Assembly: GCF_002197845.1 (NCBI RefSeq)
Contig: NZ_NIDE01000017.1
Coordinates: 728,712 to 792,711, forward strand
Origin: Fimbriiglobus ruber
GTDB lineage: Bacteria > Planctomycetota > Planctomycetia > Gemmatales > Gemmataceae
Length of the DNA stretch: 64,000 nt
Direction of reading: 5' to 3'
Shown: one piece after another, positions 1 through 9,575 of the stretch
Numbering within the stretch: the first letter of the stretch is position 1
Layout: every line of letters begins with the position of its first letter
Notes under the pieces: model-generated
The model's database searches: none
Seen by the model: the letters and a program-made list of their open reading frames with translations, nothing else
What the model was told of the DNA's origin: nothing
Made by a program: the position numbers and the translations under genes

Positions 1-2496
1 ACCGCGGTTGTTCTCGACGGTGCTTGTGGCGTATACGAGGAGTTTCCCGTCCGGCGAAAAGACCGCGTCCCCGATATTTCCCTCCGACGGAATCTCGCGG
101 ACGGATTTGCCGGTTTTCGTATCCCAAAGTACGACCACATGGTTCGTAACCGACGCCAACGTGCTTCCGTCCGGAGAGAAAACAAGACGGTAGTAGAATG
201 TCGCTTTCGGGGATACCAGATCGTGGAGCATTTGACCCGTTTCCATGTCCCAAAGGCTGATGTGTTTATCGTACCAAGTGGTCGCAAGTGTTGCCCCGTC
301 GCGCGAAAGAGCCAGGCAGCGGATTCCGTACGGGGAGCCGTATGGCGAGAATTGACGGATAACTTTCCCGTCGGTCGCGTCGAGAACTTGAATGGCCTTC
401 GGCCCGTCACAGACGATGAATCGACCATCGGGCGTGAATACCGCGGGACGCCCTCCCTTCCACCGGCGGACCTGCTTGCCGCTGGACGTGTCCCAGAGCC
501 GGGTCACACCGCCTTCACTGGTGATCGCCAGACGCCCGTCGGGCGAAAAAGCCAGATCCCCGATGTCATGGTCCGGGGCGTCCGGCCGGGCGAGGGGTTT
601 GCCGGTGGCCGTCTCCCACAGGCGGAGCGTGTGTTCGCCACCATTGCTCGCGTGACTGGTCGTCGCCAGCGTCCGGCCGTCGGGCGATAACGCGATCGTC
701 TGGATCGACTGGTTGTGGGCGCGGAACCTTCGAGTTTCCTTTCCGGTTTCCGCGTTCCAGAATTGGACCGATCCGTCCTTGTGGCCGGTAATTAACGCTT
801 TGCCGTCTGTGGTGAAAAGGACGGCATTCAGGACCAAATCGGGGGGTGATGTGACGACCCACCGGGTATCTCTTCTTGCGATTTCCACCAGTCCGAGTTG
901 GACGTGCTTGTCTCCAAGGCGTGTGACCGCCAGGAACCTCCCGTCGGGCGAAAAGGCCAGCGAATGGTCCTGCGTTCCGGCGTCGCTCCCGATCAGGGAC
1001 GACTTGCGAGCGGCCAGGTCGCACAGGTGAATCCCGCGCGAGTCCGCCACTGCCAGGGTCTTCCCGTCCGGCGAAAAGACACCCCGGGTGGCTTCCCCTT
1101 CGAGGGTCTTCACCGCGTATTGTTCTTTCCCGGTTTCCGTTTCGACGAGGTGGAACAGAGCGTCGCCCACCCCCCGCCGGCCGAGGCCGTAAGCCACCGT
1201 TTTGCCGTCCGGAGAGAAGGCGACCCAGCCGGCCAGAGGGGCCAACTGGCGGACTTCGCGGCCGGTCGCCGCGTCCCAAAGGCAAGTCGGCCCGTTGATC
1301 CGAACCCCGGCCAGCAGTTTTCCGTCCGGGGAGAACGCCAATTGGTCTACGCCCAGTTCCTGGATGCCCGGGATTCGGGCATCGGCGTCGAATCGGAGGT
1401 GTTCCTTCCCGGTGGCCGTTTCCCAGATGTGAACCGTGGTGCCCATCCCGGCGGACGCCACGTGTCGGCCGTCCGGGCTGAAGGCGATCGCGTAGGCGTG
1501 CAACCGGTGCCGGAACCGGATTGTTCCCAGGCGGGCGAGGGCTTCGGCCGGCAGGGGATCGCCGAACGCGTCCACGTGCGCCGGGGCTGCATTCTCAGCG
1601 ACGGCCCCGGCAGTTACAGGGGCAGCGGGTGGGCTCGGCTTCTCTCCCTCCGTCGGGCGGTTCGCCAGTGACCACCCGGCCAGGGCCAGGAACGCGGTCA
1701 AGACCGTCCCGGTCAGCACGACGCTCGTCTTGCTCACGCGGATCATCTCCCGGAAGAGTGTGGTGACGGCCGGCGGCGCCACGTCGACGACCGACGCGCC
1801 GGCCGCCAGTAAGCTGGCGATTCGAGCGGTGGATGTCGCCAGGGCGGCGGGGACATCGCCCCGGGCAGCGGCTTCGCCCAACGCGACCGCCGCGGCCAGC
1901 GCGACGCCGCGGCGACCGAGCCCCGCCTGCAGGCGGCTCCGCGCACGGTTCAGCCGGCTCGAAACGGTGCCTTCGGAGCACCCGAGTTCGGCGGCCGCCT
2001 CCGGTCGAGTCCGCCCCTCCAGACAGCAGAGGACGAACGCCGTCCGGTACGCCTCCGGAAGGCGGGCCAGTTCCTCGTCCAGCACGGAATGGAGTTCCAC
2101 TGGGAATGCAGCCGTCGCCGTGGGAGCGGGCGTATCGAGTTCGGCGGCCGTGCGCTCGTGCTTGAGGCGGCGCATACGGCTCCTCCGGGCGTTCAGCGCG
2201 GTGTGCCGTGCGACGCCGTGGAGCCAACCGGCCACCGACCTCGTCCGCCGACCCGACCCGGCTTTTTGGGCGAGGATGAGAAACGCGACCTGGAACGCGT
2301 CTTCAGCGTCGGGGCCGGTTCCGAGCGCCCGCTGGCAGACGCCCAGAACCATTCGCCCGTGTCGGCGGACCAACTCGGCAAAGGCGTCCTGGTCGCGGGC
2401 GGTCGCGAAGAGGCGGAGAAGTTCCGCGTCGGGCGCCTCGGCCCCCGCCGACCGGGGAGCGCGGCCGAAGGCTGCCGCGAACAGACTCCGTGCCAT
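1..2496 (-). CDS. ECF sigma factor fused to TM segment and WD40 beta-propeller (partial)
   Basis: The open frame runs without a stop from an ATG at 2496 to the window edge, giving 832 residues without the C-terminus. Residues about 25-100 form sigma region 2 (AFAELVRRHG, DAEDAFQVAFLILA) and about 135-192 form region 4 (LPEAYRTAFVLCCLEG, then an HTH with CSEGTVSSRLNRARS). A hydrophobic segment at about 258-277 follows, then a Pro/Ala-rich linker. From about residue 318 WD40 repeats begin, with many FSPDGK or LSPDGR blades and WETATGK/WDTSSGK strand ends. ECF sigma factors with C-terminal propellers are known from Gemmata-like planctomycetes. By topology the sigma part would be cytoplasmic and the propeller extracytoplasmic; this is inference. 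A paralogue lies at 52103-54262. No anti-sigma gene is adjacent. Confidence 0.9.
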   Translation of the reverse strand, partial: MARSLFAAAFGRAPRSAGAEAPDAELLRLFATARDQDAFAELVRRHGRMVLGVCQRALGTGPDAEDAFQVAFLILAQKAGSGRRTRSVAGWLHGVARHTALNARRSRMRRLKHERTAAELDTPAPTATAAFPVELHSVLDEELARLPEAYRTAFVLCCLEGRTRPEAAAELGCSEGTVSSRLNRARSRLQAGLGRRGVALAAAVALGEAAARGDVPAALATSTARIASLLAAGASVVDVAPPAVTTLFREMIRVSKTSVVLTGTVLTAFLALAGWSLANRPTEGEKPSPPAAPVTAGAVAENAAPAHVDAFGDPLPAEALARLGTIRFRHRLHAYAIAFSPDGRHVASAGMGTTVHIWETATGKEHLRFDADARIPGIQELGVDQLAFSPDGKLLAGVRINGPTCLWDAATGREVRQLAPLAGWVAFSPDGKTVAYGLGRRGVGDALFHLVETETGKEQYAVKTLEGEATRGVFSPDGKTLAVADSRGIHLCDLAARKSSLIGSDAGTQDHSLAFSPDGRFLAVTRLGDKHVQLGLVEIARRDTRWVVTSPPDLVLNAVLFTTDGKALITGHKDGSVQFWNAETGKETRRFRAHNQSIQTIALSPDGRTLATTSHASNGGEHTLRLWETATGKPLARPDAPDHDIGDLAFSPDGRLAITSEGGVTRLWDTSSGKQVRRWKGGRPAVFTPDGRFIVCDGPKAIQVLDATDGKVIRQFSPYGSPYGIRCLALSRDGATLATTWYDKHISLWDMETGQMLHDLVSPKATFYYRLVFSPDGSTLASVTNHVVVLWDTKTGKSVREIPSEGNIGDAVFSPDGKLLVYATSTVENNRG

Positions 2497-2711
2497 GAGT
2501 GGTGTTCTCCAGGGACGATCAGAACCCGGGTCGACTGATATTACCGTGTCCGGTGGGCCGCGTACCCGTCCCGGAATTCGGGCGGGTGCATGCGATCGGG
2601 TTCCTGAACGATCTGAAGCCAGAAGCGGGTGACAGGATTCAAGCGGGTTTTTCGCTCGCGGTCACTTCTTTTTCGACACGATCCGGTACAGCGGGTGCAC
2701 TCGATGGGAGT

Positions 2712-3608
2712 TCACGGGGAGATCCCGGCGCGGCTCGCCGCAGACAATGTTAAGCGGTGTAGAGCAACGAGCCCCGGTATGTTTAGCTGCGGGCCGATGT
2801 AGCCCCCGGCGAGAACGAACGCGATCGGTAGGTGCCGAGTAGCACACCACTCGAAGACCAACCGCTCTCGCTCGGCCAGAACCTCCCGCGTGATACCTGC
2901 CAGCCCGTCGGTCGAGCAATCCTCGCTCGGATCCATCCCTGCGTTGTACAGGCAAAGACCGAACGGCCCGTACCGATCGACCTCACCCAGCATCCGGCGG
3001 ATTTCCTGGAGGTAATCGGTGGCGGACGTGACCACGGCGAGCCGCGCCCGCTCGCTCGCCGGGTAACTGTCGTAACTGCACACGGAAACGTCCACGTGCC
3101 GGATGCGAGGTTCTTTGGCGATCAACGACGCTGTCCCGCCGCCGCAGTGGGCGTCGAGATCCAGAATCAACACGGATTCGGCCCCGGCCGTCAACGCGGC
3201 GTTCGACGCGAGCACGAGGCCGTTGAACGTGCAGTACCCGGCTCCGTGAGCGCAGGCGGCGTGGTGCAGGCCGCTCGACAGCGACCCGGCGACCCCATCC
3301 TACCGGGCCGCGAGGGCTGCGGCCACGGCGCCGCCGTTAGACGCCAGAACCATCGGCCACAGGCCCGCGTCCCAATCGAACCCTTGTGACTCGGCAAGTT
3401 GCCGGGGCACACCCGTCTCGACCGCCCGTATGTAGTCGGGATGGTGGACTGCCGCGAGAACCTCTCGTGTCAAAGGGGCGGGCTCGATTAACTCGATGTT
3501 GGGTATGGGTGACTCAGCTAATGAATCGGCGACCCATTGCGCCTTCCGCGTGGTGTCGAAGACGTAACCGGAGCCGACATAATTCGGGCTGTAGAAAATA
3601 CGAACCAC
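2712..3608 (-). pseudogene. Histone deacetylase-like (HDAC/AcuC superfamily) hydrolase, interrupted by an in-frame TAG
   Basis: One reading frame carries both halves of a class II-like deacetylase, with a single TAG at 3300-3302. Before the stop: VRIFYSPNYVGSGYVFDTTR, an HHPDY segment and a FDWDAGLWP stretch. After it: SGLHHAACAHGAGYCTFNG, which is the HDAC active-site signature with tandem His, then ILDLDAHCGGG with the metal-binding Asp/His, then a NAGMD and LAGGY end. The frame is identical on both sides, so one substitution (for example CAG to TAG) explains the break. I use the GTG at 3608 as start because family members begin close to VRIFYSP; an ATG lies at 3638. It may be a recent pseudogene, a sequencing error or a readthrough site. 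An internal restart near 3215 would lack part of the active site. Confidence 0.75.
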
Positions 3609-3685
3609 TCCGGAAACCCTCCTGTACCGTAACGGCATCGACGGATGTCAAACCCTGATAACACGTTGTGTGATCAGCCGATAGG

Positions 3686-4567
3686 TCACACGGGAATCCG
3701 GGCTTGCCCTTTGCAAACATGACACTTTCCGGAACCGCCGCACCGGGCGCAAGAACTCGAATCTCCTCCGCCTTTCCGTATGCAGTAGCAGTCGCCGGAA
3801 CCGTGACATGTTGTGCAGGTATTGCGGAGTCGGTGTAATGCCCCTCGAAACCTTAACTCAAATGCGGCAAAGTTCTCGGATACTTGCTTCCAAAACTCTT
3901 GTTCGCCGACGGGGAGATCGGCATGGAAAAACCGCACACCGTCGGTCGCCAGGTTGCCGATCGTCGGTGCCGCCACGACAGTGAAACTCTGGCGATCAAA
4001 CCCCGGCATCTCCCGCGCGGCCCAGAAAACACGGTCCCGATCCAAACTCCAGTTCCGACCCAGGTACAACCACGTTTTTGGGTCGGCGTTGGGGAGCCTC
4101 ATACTATGGCTCCAAACGCTCTTGGAATCGTACCCGTATCCGTTGCGGAGTGACACAAATGTGGAGGGGTCCGCTCCGCGAACAGCGGTTGCCCTCCCGC
4201 ACATCTGATCGTGAAAGTAGACGGCGTTACAGTCCCGCCCGTAACCGCGAGCCCAAGCCTCGGTCGTGATGGTCTCGGAGACAACAATCCCCGGGTCCAG
4301 CACTTCGAACGTCTTTGCATCGGCCCCCTTGATGACCCCATTCCAGTCGTGAACTTTGTTCCCGTCCAGGACGAAGACGGGGTTCAAATACTGGAAAGTG
4401 GTGATGTCGATTTTCTTGAGTGAGTGCTGGACGAAAACATGTCGATCATCGCGTCCCCAATTGCCGCCAAGGTGTCGGAAAGTCGCAGGATCGGCTTGCG
4501 GCATGGTGTGGCTGCCCCAATGCACGACTCCGTTTTTTGTCGAGTACGGGTTACGGAGAAGGTTCAT
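3686..4567 (-). CDS. DKNYY-family repeat protein with C-terminal DnaJ-like zinc finger
   Basis: This 293-residue protein has repeated units of about 35-45 residues of the type 'D...V...(I/M)..ADP.TF..L', for example PQADPATFRHLGGNWGRD, KGADAKTFEVLD, RGADPSTFVSLRNGYGYD and PNADPKTWLYLGRNWSLD. This pattern matches the DKNYY family, whose biochemical role is unknown. The last 45 residues contain CTTCHGSGDCYC and CARCGGSGKCHVCKG, which are CxxCxGxG-type zinc-binding pairs as in DnaJ. I see no clear signal peptide, so it is probably cytoplasmic. It lies about 80 bases upstream of the broken deacetylase gene on the same strand and could be co-transcribed with it. Function unknown; a protein-binding role for the zinc finger is inference. 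Confidence 0.8.
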   Translation of the reverse strand: MNLLRNPYSTKNGVVHWGSHTMPQADPATFRHLGGNWGRDDRHVFVQHSLKKIDITTFQYLNPVFVLDGNKVHDWNGVIKGADAKTFEVLDPGIVVSETITTEAWARGYGRDCNAVYFHDQMCGRATAVRGADPSTFVSLRNGYGYDSKSVWSHSMRLPNADPKTWLYLGRNWSLDRDRVFWAAREMPGFDRQSFTVVAAPTIGNLATDGVRFFHADLPVGEQEFWKQVSENFAAFELRFRGALHRLRNTCTTCHGSGDCYCIRKGGGDSSSCARCGGSGKCHVCKGQARIPV

Positions 4568-4913
4568 GTCAATGGTTACCTTTGCCGCTGAACTGTGCGC
4601 GAGGCAGCATGTTCGGCAGCCGGTCGGTGAAACTGAGGCGACACAATCTTGAGATCGGCCGAAGTCTCTGGATTTTACCCCGCGAATTCACAGTCGGGTT
4701 CTTGGCTGTCCTGAAAGGACATTCACAACGATTGCGACGCAATCGCACGTCAAAATCAATTTCGGAGTATCCAACAGGCTGCGTAAACTCCGAAACCAGC
4801 ATCCATCCCCGGACTCATTTCCGGCGTGTGGTCGGTACCCTTCCGGGCACCTAAGATGGAAGTATCCGACCACCGGCCGACCTGATCCGCTCCCGCCTGT
4901 ACCCCGCGTGAAC
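4568..4913. other. Intergenic region, divergent promoters expected
   Basis: About 345 bases between the minus-strand DKNYY gene and plus-strand sdhC. It must hold promoters for both directions. I see no gene, repeat or clear -35/-10 pair in it; the short open frames are not protein-like. Confidence 0.4.
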
Positions 4914-5699
4914 ATGAGTACCGCCATCAACCCCAAAGGCCCGCGCGTGTTCGCCCCGGACGCTTCTCCGACCGCGTGGACGGGGACTTACCTCGGGTCG
5001 AGCGTCGGGTCCAAGATACTCGTCGCCCTCACCGGCCTCGGGCTGACCACGTTCGTCGTCTTCCACATGATCGGGAACCTCAAAATGTTCGCCGGTCGGG
5101 AGTCGATCAACGCCTACGCGTACTTCCTCAAGCACGACCTCGGCGCCCTCATCTGGATCGCTCGGGCCGGCTTGCTGGGGATCTTCGCCGTACACATTTG
5201 GCTCGCCCTGCGGCTCAAGGCCAGGACCGCGGCCGCCCGCCCGATCAGTTACGCCAGCTACCGGCCGGCCCAGGCGAGCCTCCAGTCGCGGGTCATGCTC
5301 ACCACCGGGCTCGTCGTCGGGGCGTTCACGCTGTTCCACCTGGCCCACTACACTTTCGCGTGGGTTCACGACGCCGACCTCGGCGGTGGCCGGCACATCA
5401 ACTACCTCGACCTCAAGGACGACAAGGGCCACCACGACGTTTATTCGATGGTGATCGCGGGCTTCACGACGCCGTGGATCTCGGTCCTGTACCTCGTCGC
5501 CCAGGCGATTCTGCTGGCCCACCTGACGCACGGCGTACAGAGCAGCCTCCAGACCCTCGGATTGGTCGGCCGACGATTCACACCGGCCGCGGCCGCCCTC
5601 GGGTACGCGGTCGCTGGGACGATCTTCCTCGGGAACCTGGCGATCGTCGTCGCCGTTTGGGTGGGGTATCTGGCCCCGGTCTACCCGATGGCGAAGTAG
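4914..5699 (+). CDS. sdhC: Succinate dehydrogenase cytochrome b subunit (b558 type)
   Basis: Membrane anchor of succinate dehydrogenase (complex II), 261 residues. It carries haem b and passes electrons to quinone. Five hydrophobic helices are visible, as expected for the single-subunit b558-type anchor (Bacillus/Wolinella style), so no separate sdhD is expected. Candidate haem-ligand histidines lie in VVFHMIGNLKMF, VHIWLALRL, FTLFHLAHYTFAW and LAHLTHGVQSSLQTLG. I chose the ATG at 4914; a GTG two codons upstream is also in frame. sdhA starts 73 bases downstream, so sdhC-sdhA-sdhB is a conventional operon order. Confidence 0.93.
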   Translation: MSTAINPKGPRVFAPDASPTAWTGTYLGSSVGSKILVALTGLGLTTFVVFHMIGNLKMFAGRESINAYAYFLKHDLGALIWIARAGLLGIFAVHIWLALRLKARTAAARPISYASYRPAQASLQSRVMLTTGLVVGAFTLFHLAHYTFAWVHDADLGGGRHINYLDLKDDKGHHDVYSMVIAGFTTPWISVLYLVAQAILLAHLTHGVQSSLQTLGLVGRRFTPAAAALGYAVAGTIFLGNLAIVVAVWVGYLAPVYPMAK

Positions 5700-5772
5700 C
5701 GCGACTTGACACGCCGAAACATAATGGGACGGGCCGGTACGCTCGCGGGAGAGCCGCGGAGGGGTTCCTGAG

Positions 5773-7701
5773 ATGAAGCTGGATTCCAAGATTCCGGGCG
5801 GGCCGCTGGCCGAGAAGTGGACCGGATACAAGAAGAACCAAAAGCTCGTTAACCCGGCCAACAAGCGGAAATATTCCGTGATCGTGGTCGGGACCGGGCT
5901 CGCCGGCGCCGCGGCGTCGGCCACGCTGGCCGAACTCGGGTATCACGTCAGCACGTTCTGCTTCCAGGACTCGCCCCGCCGGGCGCACAGCATCGCCGCC
6001 CAGGGCGGGATCAACGCCGCCAAGAACTACCCGAACGACGGCGACAGCGTCTACCGGCTCTTCTACGACACGCTCAAGGGCGGCGACTTCCGCGCCCGCG
6101 AGGCCAACGTCCACCGGCTGGCCGAAGTCAGCGTCAACATCATCGACCAGTGCGTCGCCCAGGGTGTGCCGTTCGCCCGCGAGTACGGCGGCCTGCTGGA
6201 CAACCGGAGCTTCGGCGGCGCCCAGGTGTCGCGGACGTTCTACTGCCGCGGGCAGACCGGCCAGCAGCTCCTCCTCGGCGCGTACCAGGCGCTCTCCCGG
6301 CAGATCGGCAACGGCAACGTGAAGATGTTCCCGCGGACGGAAATGCTCGACCTCGTGGTGGTCGACGGCCGGACCCGCGGAATCGTCGTCCGCGACCTCG
6401 CGACCGGCAAGATCCAGTCGTACGCCGCGGACGCGGTCGTCCTCGCCACGGGCGGGTACTCGAACGTTTACTTCCTGAGTACGAACGCGATCGGCTGCAA
6501 CGTGTCGGCCACGTACCGCGCCCACCGCCGCGGGGCCGCGTTCGCTAACCCGTGCTACACCCAGATCCACCCGACCTGCATCCCCGTCACCGGCGACCAC
6601 CAGTCGAAGCTGACGCTGATGAGCGAGTCGCTGCGGAACGACGGCCGCGTGTGGGTGCCCAAGAACCCGGCGGACTGCGGCAAGCACCCGTCCCAGATCC
6701 CCGAAGCCGACCGCGACTACGTCCTCGAACGGCTCTACCCGAGCTTCGGCAACCTGGCCCCGCGGGACGTGTCGAGTCGGGCGGCCAAGCGGGTCTGCGA
6801 CGACGGCCGCGGGGTCGGCCCCGGCGGCCGCGGCGTCTACCTCGACTTCGCGGCCGCCATCGCGCGGATGGGCCAGCCGAAGGTGGCCGAGAAGTACGGC
6901 AACCTGTTCGACATGTACCAGCGGATTACCGGCGAGAACGGCTACGAGCGGCCGATGCGGATCTACCCGGCCCTGCACTACACGATGGGCGGGCTCTGGG
7001 TCGACTACGAGCTGATGTCCAACCTGGACGGCCTGTTCGTCCTCGGCGAGGCGAACTTCTCGGACCACGGGGCGAACCGCCTCGGCGCGTCCGCCCTGAT
7101 GCAAGGGCTGGCCGACGGGTACTTCGTCATCCCGTACACGTTGACCAACTACTTTGCCGCCGGCAAGTACAACCCGGACAAGGACCGCCTCACGACCGAC
7201 CACGCCGAATTCAAGCGGTGCGAGGCCGAGGTGCTGGGGCAGGTCAAGAAACTGCTCGCGATCAAGGGCAAGAAGACGGCCGTCGAGTTCCACCGCGAGG
7301 GCGGCAAGATCCTGTGGGAAAACGTCGGCATGGCGCGGACGAAGGAAAGCTGCGAGCTGGCGATGGCCAAGATCCGCGAGCTGCGGGCGGAGTTCTGGAC
7401 GTCGGTCAACGTACCGGGGACGCACGAAGACCTGAACGTCGCCCTGGAGCGGGCCGGCCGGGTGGCCGACTTCCTGGAGTTCGGCGAACTGCTGGCCCGG
7501 GACGCGCTGACCCGCGAGGAGTCGTGCGGCGGCCACTTCCGCGAGGAGTACCAGTACCCGGACGGCGAGGCCCGGCGGGACGACGAGAAGTTCGCCCACG
7601 CGGCCGCGTGGGAATACCAGGGGCCGGACAAGGCGCCGATCCGCAACGAGGAACCGCTCACGTTCGACGTCGTGAAGCCGAGCGTGCGGAGCTACAAGTA
7701 A
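5773..7701 (+). CDS. sdhA: Succinate dehydrogenase flavoprotein subunit
   Basis: Catalytic subunit of complex II, oxidising succinate to fumarate; 642 residues, normal for the family. The dinucleotide-binding motif is [19 protein letters not shown] at about 39-56. [15 protein letters not shown] includes His72, the expected covalent FAD attachment site. Further conserved blocks are the HPTCIP segment, SESLRNDGR, the [10 protein letters not shown] block and [18 protein letters not shown]. The C-terminal domain ends with the [11 protein letters not shown] region. It has the b558-class length and features, consistent with the sdhC next to it. A palindromic repeat lies downstream before sdhB. Confidence 0.96.
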   Translation: MKLDSKIPGGPLAEKWTGYKKNQKLVNPANKRKYSVIVVGTGLAGAAASATLAELGYHVSTFCFQDSPRRAHSIAAQGGINAAKNYPNDGDSVYRLFYDTLKGGDFRAREANVHRLAEVSVNIIDQCVAQGVPFAREYGGLLDNRSFGGAQVSRTFYCRGQTGQQLLLGAYQALSRQIGNGNVKMFPRTEMLDLVVVDGRTRGIVVRDLATGKIQSYAADAVVLATGGYSNVYFLSTNAIGCNVSATYRAHRRGAAFANPCYTQIHPTCIPVTGDHQSKLTLMSESLRNDGRVWVPKNPADCGKHPSQIPEADRDYVLERLYPSFGNLAPRDVSSRAAKRVCDDGRGVGPGGRGVYLDFAAAIARMGQPKVAEKYGNLFDMYQRITGENGYERPMRIYPALHYTMGGLWVDYELMSNLDGLFVLGEANFSDHGANRLGASALMQGLADGYFVIPYTLTNYFAAGKYNPDKDRLTTDHAEFKRCEAEVLGQVKKLLAIKGKKTAVEFHREGGKILWENVGMARTKESCELAMAKIRELRAEFWTSVNVPGTHEDLNVALERAGRVADFLEFGELLARDALTREESCGGHFREEYQYPDGEARRDDEKFAHAAAWEYQGPDKAPIRNEEPLTFDVVKPSVRSYK

Positions 7702-8033
7702 TGTGGGAATAAACCAAGGCGATTTTATTACCAGAGTATGTGCCCTGTTTTTCTCGAAAACTAACCTGTGAAGGCAATGATCCCATGCATCTGGCGAGCG
7801 GGGGACGTTAATCCCCTGATTCTCTGGTGACCGCATCCGGGAGTAACACAACGAAACTATTCGGGGTTACGCGACGAAGAATCAGGGGACTAACGTCCCC
7901 CGCTCGCCGGCTCCGCCCGAAACGAGTCCTCGTCGGCTCTAATTGCCCAGGGTTTTTACACAGTCTACCGCCGGGTACTCGATTGCGAACCCAAGCTCCT
8001 TCTCACTGATCACCAACCGGTCCCAGGACTGAC
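7702..8033. other. sdhA-sdhB spacer with palindromic repeat
   Basis: About 330 bases separate sdhA from sdhB, far more than the 73 bases between sdhC and sdhA. The middle is occupied by the inverted repeat listed separately. No gene is seen. Confidence 0.6.
7793..7908. repeat. Inverted repeat, family A (copy 1)
   Basis: Arms at 7793-7823 and 7878-7908 are reverse complements over 31 bases with one mismatch; the arm starts GGCGAGCGGGGGACGT. The same arm recurs as a tight palindrome at 60464-60506. The repeat sits inside the sdh operon, so it may act as an mRNA-stabilising stem or attenuator; that is inference. Confidence 0.85.
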
Positions 8034-8789
8034 ATGAAACTTACCCTCCACGTCTGGCGGCAGAAGAACCGGACCGACGCCGGGCGGCTCGCCTCGTATC
8101 AAGTGTCCGACATCACGCCGGACATGTCGTTCCTGGAAATGCTCGACGTCCTGAACGAGCAGCTCATCAAGAAGGGCGAGGAGCCGGTCGCGTTCGACCA
8201 CGACTGCCGCGAGGGCATCTGCGGGTCGTGCGCGATGATGATCAACGGCCAGGCGCACGGCCCCGAGCGGGGGGCGACCACCTGTCAGTTGCACATGCGG
8301 AGTTTCCACGACGGCGACGAAGTCTACATCGAGCCGTGGCGGGCGGCCGCGTTCCCGGTGCTGAAAGACCTCGTCTGCGACCGGTCCGCGTTCGATCGGA
8401 TCGTCCAGGTCGGTGGGTTCGTGTCGGTGAACACGGGCGGGACGCCGGACGGGAACGCCCTGCCGGTCCCCAAGGTGGCGGCCGAGCGGGCGATGGACGC
8501 GGCCGCGTGCATCGGCTGCGGGGCGTGCGTGGCCGCCTGCCCGAACGCGTCGGCGATGCTGTTCGTGGCCGCCAAGGTCGGGCACCTGGCCAGCATGCCG
8601 CAGGGGCAAACCGAGCGGAAGGACCGCGTCCGCAAGATGATCGCCCAGCACGACCGCGAGGGGTTCGGGCACTGCACGAACATCGATGAATGTGAAGCCG
8701 CCTGCCCGAAGGAGATCAGCGCCGACTTCATCATCCAGCTCAACCGCGAGTACATCGCGAGTGCGGCGTCGGCGGTGGTGAAGGGATAA
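8034..8789 (+). CDS. sdhB: Succinate dehydrogenase iron-sulfur subunit
   Basis: Electron-transfer subunit of complex II, 251 residues. The [2Fe-2S] ligands are in CREGICGSC (Cys58, 63, 66) with Cys84. The ferredoxin-like second domain has [12 protein letters not shown] (Cys159, 162, 165, 169) and [13 protein letters not shown] (Cys214, 220, 224) for the [4Fe-4S] and [3Fe-4S] clusters. The long C-terminal spacing is typical of the b558-type enzyme. It completes the operon begun by sdhC and sdhA, despite the repeat-bearing 332-base gap. Confidence 0.95.
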   Translation: MKLTLHVWRQKNRTDAGRLASYQVSDITPDMSFLEMLDVLNEQLIKKGEEPVAFDHDCREGICGSCAMMINGQAHGPERGATTCQLHMRSFHDGDEVYIEPWRAAAFPVLKDLVCDRSAFDRIVQVGGFVSVNTGGTPDGNALPVPKVAAERAMDAAACIGCGACVAACPNASAMLFVAAKVGHLASMPQGQTERKDRVRKMIAQHDREGFGHCTNIDECEAACPKEISADFIIQLNREYIASAASAVVKG

Positions 8790-8823
8790 GCCTCGCACGT
8801 CCTGAGTAGGAGGATGAGGCCCC

Positions 8824-9465
8824 ATGCCGTACCGCCTCGTGCTGTTCGACTTCGACGGCACCCTCGCCGACTCGCTCCCCGTCGCGCTGGCCGTGTTCAA
8901 CGGCCTCGCTCCGCGGTTCAATCTCCGGCCGATCGTTGACCTCGACGCCGCGCGGGGCACGCCGACGCGGCAGTTGTTGAAGCAGATGGGCGTGTCGTTC
9001 TGGAAACTCCCGCGGCTCATCCGCGCGTTCCAGGAGGCGGCCGCAGACCACATGGACGCCCTCAAACTCCACACGGGCTTGGGCCCGGTTCTCGGGCAAC
9101 TTCGGGCCGATGGCTACCGGTTGGGGATCTTGTCCTCGAACCGCGAAGACAACATCCGCCGGTGCCTTCGGGCGAACTCGGTCGAGTCGCACTTCGATTT
9201 CGTGGTCGGGTATCCGAAGCTGTTCGGCAAGGCCAAAGCACTCCGCCGCATCCTCCGGGCCCACCATGTGGATCGCGCGGACGTGCTATTCGTGGGTGAC
9301 GAACTGCGCGACTTGGAAGCGGGACGGAAGGTCCGCGTTTCCACGGCCGCCGTGACCTGGGGATTTCATGCGGAATCGCTGCTGACGGCCGGCGGAGCCA
9401 CATATCTTGTGCGCAATCCGGACGAGTTGCTGACCGTGGCCGGGAAAGGGCGGGCGGCTCTGTGA
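8824..9465 (+). CDS. HAD-superfamily hydrolase, phosphoglycolate phosphatase-like
   Basis: A 213-residue HAD phosphatase. Motif I is LFDFDGTLADS (nucleophile Asp9 and acid Asp11), motif II is ILSSN, and motifs III/IV lie in the KAKALRR region and VLFVGDELRDLEAG. A helical cap of about 60 residues follows motif I, as in the phosphoglycolate phosphatase/PPase subfamily. The substrate cannot be read from the sequence. It starts 34 bases after sdhB and may be transcribed with it. A glycolate-oxidase-like gene occurs at 62486, but nothing in the sequence ties the two together. Confidence 0.85.
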   Translation: MPYRLVLFDFDGTLADSLPVALAVFNGLAPRFNLRPIVDLDAARGTPTRQLLKQMGVSFWKLPRLIRAFQEAAADHMDALKLHTGLGPVLGQLRADGYRLGILSSNREDNIRRCLRANSVESHFDFVVGYPKLFGKAKALRRILRAHHVDRADVLFVGDELRDLEAGRKVRVSTAAVTWGFHAESLLTAGGATYLVRNPDELLTVAGKGRAAL

Positions 9466-9509
9466 ATGAAGAACTTCAGGTCTGAAAACTGACCAGTCAT
9501 CGAATAGCG

Positions 9510-9553
9510 AACCGGCCCGCGAACGGAAATAGTATCCCGTCTGCGGACCGGTT
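9510..9553. terminator. Hairpin between convergent genes
   Basis: AACCGGCCCGC at 9510-9520 pairs with GCGGACCGGTT at 9543-9553 with one mismatch. It lies in the 110-base gap between the convergent HAD phosphatase gene and the TIGR03067-like gene. There is no clear U-run, so terminator function is inferred from position. Confidence 0.5.
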
Positions 9554-9575
9554 GTTTGGTGCGTGAGACTCTTCC

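Noticed and set aside
5578-7851. 757-codon open frame on the minus strand over sdhC/sdhA
   Set aside because: High-GC codon use opens antisense frames; composition is Val/Arg/Leu-rich with no domain, and sdhA on the other strand is unmistakable.
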